Part shown: positions 6,809 to 9,736 of the stretch, one piece after another
How positions within the stretch are numbered: position 1 is the first letter of the stretch
Layout of the letters: every line of letters starts with the position of its first letter
Origin: Treponema sp. UBA3870
Lineage (GTDB): Bacteria; Spirochaetota; Spirochaetia; Treponematales; Treponemataceae
DNA length: 9,736 bases
Direction: 5' to 3'
NCBI GenBank assembly: GCA_002392275.1
Contig: DGGQ01000219.1
Coordinates: 1-9,736 of the forward strand
Program-made: the position numbers and the translations under genes
The notes under the pieces: generated by a model
What the model was told of the DNA's origin: nothing
Database searches by the model: none
Seen by the model: the letters and a program-made list of their open reading frames with translations, nothing else

Positions 6809-6837
6809 TTTATACTTAATGTCTTATCAAATATTAA
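6809..6837 (-). promoter_or_regulatory. Possible promoter of the Flg_new/FGE lipoprotein gene
   Basis: On the - strand TTAATA (6832-6837) and TATAAA (6809-6814) are separated by 17 bp, about 32 bp before the start codon at 6777. The -10 is 5 of 6 to consensus, the -35 only 4 of 6, and the region is AT-rich, so this is tentative. Confidence 0.4.
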
Positions 6838-6869
6838 GAAAAAAGTCCACCGTTTATTTTTTCCCGAAA

Positions 6870-7015
6870 ATTTTTGTTCTGCTGAAAACGCAAAACTTGT
6901 GGCCTGTGGGCGTTGCGGGCATTGGAAAAAGTTTCCGGCGGAGTGTAGCGACGACCGGCAGTTTTAAATGGAATTATCCCGCAGAGGGGGTAGCGGCCAA
7001 CGTAGTGGGCGCTCA
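6870..7015. other. Intergenic spacer without a gene, GC-rich and irregular
   Basis: Between the lipoprotein promoter region and the 88-bp repeats there is a stretch with no convincing coding frame on either strand. It holds a short hairpin (GGAAA/TTTCC, 6924-6936, 3-nt loop) and GC-rich sequence that changes abruptly from the AT-rich DNA to its left. The last part (about 7000-7015) resembles the tail of the 88-bp repeat with a deletion, so it may be decayed repeat material. Confidence 0.3.
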
Positions 7016-7016
7016 G

Positions 7017-7212
7017 GGGGAGACTTCCCCCCAAAAAAAATGAGTTGAAGCCAGAAATTGCCTCGGCAATTTCTGGGTAGTGAGGGACGCAAGGCCTGAA
7101 CGTAGGGGAGACTTCCCCCCAAAAAAAATGAGTTGACGCCAGAAATTGCTCTTGCAATTTCTGGGTAGTGAGGGATGCAAGGCCCGAACGTAGGGGAGAC
7201 TTCCCCCTCAAA
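7017..7212. repeat. 88-bp tandem repeat, two full copies and one partial
   Basis: Copies run 7017-7104, 7105-7192 and 7193 to about 7212 (partial), each opening with GGGGAGACTTCCCC, itself a 5-bp hairpin with a 4-nt loop. The full copies differ at only a few positions. Each contains a perfect 11-bp inverted repeat, CCAGAAATTGC/GCAATTTCTGG, at 7051-7076 and 7139-7164, with different 4-nt loops (CTCG and TCTT). The stems are identical and the loops have changed, which suggests that the stem matters. As 88 is not a multiple of three, the copies cannot encode a repeated peptide in one frame. They lie between bioN and the lipoprotein gene, both on the - strand. Possible roles are transcription end or mRNA processing elements, or a mobile intergenic repeat family. 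Confidence 0.85.
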
Positions 7213-7220
7213 AATATGGT

Positions 7221-7865
7221 CTAGCTTCTGTTTTTTATTGCCAGGGATTTTTTGTACGACTCGTCCATGCCGGTGCGGAACAGGATGGTGGTGAGCGTTT
7301 TTATTTTTTTTGGACCGTTTTTTCCTCCTCGTGACCGCCATGCGAGCGAGATTTTTTGCCACAGTTCGGAGAGACGGGGAACGAAATTTAGTGTGAGGGA
7401 GAGCAGGTCCGCTATCGGTGTTTTTTTTCTGCGTGTGACGGCCCCCTCAATTTGCCGGAATCCGTGGTTGAGCTGGATTTGCGTGGTTGTTCGGAAAAAA
7501 ATTGATGTCGTTTCCATTGAGAGCAAAAGTCTTGCGGCCAGTTCCATGTAGTGTTTTTGTGGGACGAGTATTTCCGGGAACATGATTTTTTCTCCGGGAC
7601 TTATGTTTGAGATTGTGGATGCAATGTACAATAGAAAAAAATAAACCAGGGCGGGTTTGATGTCGCTCAGAATGTTTGCGGGCGAGAATCTCAGGTATGT
7701 GAGAGAGAATATGGCCAGCATCAAAAAGATGCACAGGGCGGGGACCAGCGGACAATAGAATGCGGCAATCGCCAGGGTCAGCATGAGGATGATTTTTATC
7801 CACGGCTGCATTTTGTGAAGGAATGTTTTTCCGGGGATGTAGTGGAAGAAGCTGTTGTTGCGCAT
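7221..7865 (-). CDS. bioN: Biotin ECF transporter, transmembrane component EcfT (BioN)
   Basis: A 214-residue integral membrane protein, the T component that links the energising ATPase to the biotin-binding S component. The N-terminus FFHYIPGKTFLHKMQPWIK (6-24) is the usual EcfT opening, followed by hydrophobic segments near 24-56 and 70-87. The cytoplasmic coupling region includes AWRSRGGKNG (175-184), corresponding to the C-terminal Ala-Arg-Gly-like motif that docks on the ATPase. Length is typical of short BioN proteins. ATG 7865 has GGAG 5 nt upstream. The frame stays open for 45 codons upstream of this ATG, into the end of bioM, but contains no start codon. It is the last gene of the operon; no classic terminator follows, only the 88-bp repeats. 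Confidence 0.85.
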   Translation of the reverse strand: MRNNSFFHYIPGKTFLHKMQPWIKIILMLTLAIAAFYCPLVPALCIFLMLAIFSLTYLRFSPANILSDIKPALVYFFLLYIASTISNISPGEKIMFPEILVPQKHYMELAARLLLSMETTSIFFRTTTQIQLNHGFRQIEGAVTRRKKTPIADLLSLTLNFVPRLSELWQKISLAWRSRGGKNGPKKIKTLTTILFRTGMDESYKKSLAIKNRS

Positions 7866-7950
7866 TTTTTCTCCATTTTTTTTGATTTTGGGACCAGACT
7901 TTGCGGTGGATTCCGTTTTGGATTCCGTGGCGAATTCCGGTACAGATTTT

Positions 7951-8697
7951 TTACCGCCAAACCAGGTCCGAAAGTTTTGCGTAGCTTGCGAGGGGATTCT
8001 TTATGCTCCAGTCCGTCATGTCAAGTTCCAGCGCGTCCTGTGGATTTCCGTCGAAAACTATCTGCCCCTTCTGCATGACGATGAAGTGGTCGCAAAGTCC
8101 AAGGCATTTTTCAAGCTCGTGGGTCAGAAGAATTACGGTCTTTCCGGTCGCATGGATTTCTTCTATCAGCGAGTTTACGTCAAGAACTCCGGTGTAGTCC
8201 AGGTTTGCGTAAGGCTCGTCGAATATGATTATGTCGCGGTCCATGGCGAGTATTGAGGCAACGGCCAAGCGTCTTTTTTCACCTCCCGAAAGAAAGTCCG
8301 CAGGGAAGTCCGCCTTTTCCATTAGCGAGACAGCCGAAAGCGATTTTTCCACTATGCCGGGAATCTGTTTTTTGGACACGCCCAGGTTTCTTGGTCCTAC
8401 CGCGACATCCTCACGGGGGCTTTCCCCAAGAATCTGTGTGGCGGCATCCTGAAAAACAAGTCCGGGCCTGGAGCTGACAGTTACTTTTCCTTCGCTTGGT
8501 TCCGCAAGTCCGGATATTATGTTCATCAGCACACTTTTTCCGGAGCCGTTCGCCCCACCAACTATTGTAAGGCTGCCGGTCTGGATTTCAAGGTTGATGT
8601 CATCGAGCGCGACCGTGTATTTTCCGTCTGCCGTCTGCGATGTGAAGATTTTGTAGACATGCTCCAGTTTGACGGCTGGAATTGTTTTTGTTTCCAT
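7951..8697 (-). CDS. bioM: Biotin ECF transporter ATPase EcfA (BioM)
   Basis: A 248-residue ABC-type ATPase that powers the ECF biotin transporter from the cytoplasmic side. All nucleotide-binding motifs are intact: Walker A GGANGSGKS (47-55), Q-loop Gln83 in VFQDAATQI, signature LSGGEKRR (136-143), Walker B IIIFDEP (156-162) and H-loop His193 in LTHE. Only one ATPase gene is in this operon, as in BioMNY systems where it would form a homodimer. I chose ATG 8697 because it starts the conserved sequence and follows AAGGA; an ATG at 8823 is in frame but lies within bioY and would add 42 low-complexity basic residues. The gap from the bioY stop is 13 nt. Confidence 0.9.
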   Translation of the reverse strand: METKTIPAVKLEHVYKIFTSQTADGKYTVALDDINLEIQTGSLTIVGGANGSGKSVLMNIISGLAEPSEGKVTVSSRPGLVFQDAATQILGESPREDVAVGPRNLGVSKKQIPGIVEKSLSAVSLMEKADFPADFLSGGEKRRLAVASILAMDRDIIIFDEPYANLDYTGVLDVNSLIEEIHATGKTVILLTHELEKCLGLCDHFIVMQKGQIVFDGNPQDALELDMTDWSIKNPLASYAKLSDLVWR

Positions 8698-8710
8698 GAC
8701 TCCGGGGTCC

Positions 8711-9469
8711 TTATTTGCCTTGGTCCTTCGCTGGATTTTCCGCTGCGTTTTCCGTCGTGCTTTCCGGTGGATTTTCAGGGGAATCTTCTTTTTTTCCGCT
8801 GAGCTTGTTGACAATTTTATCATGCAGCTCCTTGCGTTTTTTGATGTCCTCCATGATTTCGCTCAGTTCCTCTTCGTCATTTGGATAGAGATAGCGTGCG
8901 GCGATTGGCCTAAGGACTGCGGCAAGCGGGATTGAGAGTACGAATTTGATTACATCGCCGGGGATGAAGGGCGTGACGGTCATTGCGATTGCCGCCTGGA
9001 GTGTGGTTGGCTTTCCGTTTTCGGACATGTAGTGGATGAACCACGGGATGCCAGGAGCGTAGATTAGCGCGAATCCGACAAGGGATGCTATGATTATTCT
9101 TATCCACATCTTTATGCTGAATTTTTTTTCAAATGTGTGCGGGGTTCCGACTATGAGTCCGGCAGCTACAGCCCCGATGAAGTAGCCCCAGAGGTATCCG
9201 CCGGTTGGTCCAACGAACACAGCCCATCCACCTTTCACGCCCGAAAATACAGGCACTCCGATTATTCCAAGAATCAAAAAAAGTCCGACCGAACTTGCTC
9301 CCTGCACTCCGCCAAGAATCAAGGCAGCTAGAATGGCAAAAAGATTTTGCACCGTGATTGGCACTCCGCCCGGCATGGGTATTGAGATGAAGCATCCAAT
9401 GCAGATTAGCGCGGCAAAGAATGCAGTGAACGAGGCCCTGAGTATGGACGCTTTTGTTTTGACTTTCAT
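8711..9469 (-). CDS. bioY: Biotin ECF transporter substrate-binding component BioY
   Basis: BioY is the membrane S component that captures biotin. The 252-residue protein has the family signatures GGVPITVQNLFAIL (34-47), ILGIIGVPVFSG (66-77), a GPTGGYLWGY segment (87-96) and PGDVIKF (170-176), with about six hydrophobic segments up to residue 190. Typical BioY proteins stop near 190-200; here about 55 extra residues form a charged cytoplasmic tail, first coiled-coil-like (EEELSEIMEDIKKRKELHDK, 199-218), then Pro/Glu/Asn/Ala-rich (PENPPESTTENAAENPAKDQ). The Shine-Dalgarno AGGAG (9477-9481) is 7 nt before ATG 9469. It is followed by the ATPase and T-component genes, so a complete transporter is encoded. 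Uptake suggests the organism salvages biotin. Confidence 0.93.
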   Translation of the reverse strand: MKVKTKASILRASFTAFFAALICIGCFISIPMPGGVPITVQNLFAILAALILGGVQGASSVGLFLILGIIGVPVFSGVKGGWAVFVGPTGGYLWGYFIGAVAAGLIVGTPHTFEKKFSIKMWIRIIIASLVGFALIYAPGIPWFIHYMSENGKPTTLQAAIAMTVTPFIPGDVIKFVLSIPLAAVLRPIAARYLYPNDEEELSEIMEDIKKRKELHDKIVNKLSGKKEDSPENPPESTTENAAENPAKDQGK

Positions 9470-9484
9470 TTTATAACTCCTGTT

Positions 9485-9736
9485 TTATTTTGATTTTGTT
9501 GATTTTGTCCCGGTGCTGGATTTCGCAGCTCTTGTTGATTTAGCAGCCTTGGTTGATTTAGCAGCACTGGTTGATTTAGCGGCCTTGGTTGATTTCACAG
9601 CCTTGGTTGATTTTTCAGCCACACTTGATTTTGCTACCTTGGTTGATTTAGCCGCACTGGTTGATTTGGCGGCCTTGGTTGATTTTTCAGCCGTGGTAGA
9701 TTTAGCCGCACTGGTTGATTTAGCAGCCTTGGTTGA
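9485..9736 (-). CDS. Lys/Ser/Thr/Ala-rich hexapeptide-repeat protein, C-terminal part
   Basis: This frame is open from the right edge to the TAA at 9485-9487, so the start is outside the window. The visible 83 residues are 13 hexads of the pattern S-T-x-A-A-K (variants STKAAK, STSAAK, STTAEK, STRAAK) and a final STKSK. At DNA level this is an 18-bp minisatellite with synonymous drift, a sign of selection on protein. The composition is like the basic C-terminal tails of histone H1-like bacterial proteins (such as chlamydial Hc2 or the AlgP/SWI-type tails), so DNA binding is possible, but the N-terminal domain is unseen and the function is unassigned. The stop lies 15 nt before the bioY start, with the bioY Shine-Dalgarno in between, so it is probably the leading gene of the same transcript. 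Confidence 0.75.
   Translation of the reverse strand, partial: STKAAKSTSAAKSTTAEKSTKAAKSTSAAKSTKVAKSSVAEKSTKAVKSTKAAKSTSAAKSTKAAKSTRAAKSSTGTKSTKSK

Noticed and set aside
7017..7212. CRISPR array
   Set aside because: The whole 88-bp unit is near-identical with no short repeat and variable spacer pattern, only about 2.2 copies are present, and no cas genes are visible.
6834..7362. Open frames on the - strand across the 88-bp repeats that encode similar FFLGGSLP-like and GEVSPT-like peptides
   Set aside because: The peptides recur only because the DNA repeat does, and they appear in different frames since 88 is not a multiple of three. One frame also runs through the real bioN gene in another phase.
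8698..8823. Upstream start for the BioM ATPase adding 42 basic residues
   Set aside because: The extension overlaps the BioY tail, is low-complexity, and is not part of the ABC ATPase fold; ATG 8697 begins the conserved domain.
9485..9736. Non-coding minisatellite
   Set aside because: One frame is fully open with synonymous third-base drift, a proper stop codon and operon-like spacing to bioY, so coding is the better reading.

Overview
The window looks like chromosomal DNA of a spirochaete, most likely a host-associated or rumen-type Treponema. The case rests on a PUR-domain protein of the BpuR type, two large FGE-fold (SUMF1) lipoproteins with relaxed spirochaete-style lipoboxes, a complete biotin ECF transporter (bioY-bioM-bioN), and intergenic repeats. 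The genus is an inference from gene content; no rRNA or other taxonomic marker is present. GC content is moderate, but the stretch from about 4.86 to 6.86 kb is visibly more AT-rich than the rest.

Left part, + strand (1-1826): the 3' end of a ClpC/ClpA-type AAA+ unfoldase, a purine-type phosphoribosyltransferase and RNase HII are packed with overlapping or near-overlapping stop and start codons. This looks like one operon, and a bulged hairpin with a T-tract ends it.

Middle part, - strand (1850-6777): convergent to that operon is a small PUR-domain nucleic-acid-binding protein with its own sigma70-like promoter and a GC-rich leader hairpin. Next come two paralogous outer-surface or periplasmic lipoproteins that share a C-terminal FGE-fold domain. 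One has a TPR-like helical N-terminus, the other a beta-rich N-terminus plus an InlB/Flg_new-type repeat. Neither has the full cysteine pair used by true formylglycine-generating enzymes. Between them lies an AT-rich gap (4860-5373). It holds the strong promoter of the first lipoprotein gene, an apparent small gene remnant on the + strand, and a rod-shaped inverted-repeat element preceded by promoter-like hexamers, which could be a roughly 88-nt small RNA on the - strand.

Right part (6778-9736): an intergenic repeat region carries two full and one partial copy of an 88-bp tandem repeat, each full copy with a perfect 11-bp stem-loop. It is followed by a - strand operon with transcription order: a Lys/Ser/Thr/Ala-rich hexapeptide-repeat protein (5' end outside the window), bioY (S component), bioM (EcfA ATPase), bioN (EcfT). 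The transport genes should form a biotin uptake complex in the inner membrane. Low-complexity charged sequence recurs in this operon: the 18-bp minisatellite of the first gene, an unusually long BioY tail, and an open in-frame stretch between bioM and bioN.

The items most worth a second look are the candidate small RNA, the half-active-site FGE lipoprotein pair, the 88-bp repeats, and the histone-H1-like repeat gene leading the biotin transporter operon.
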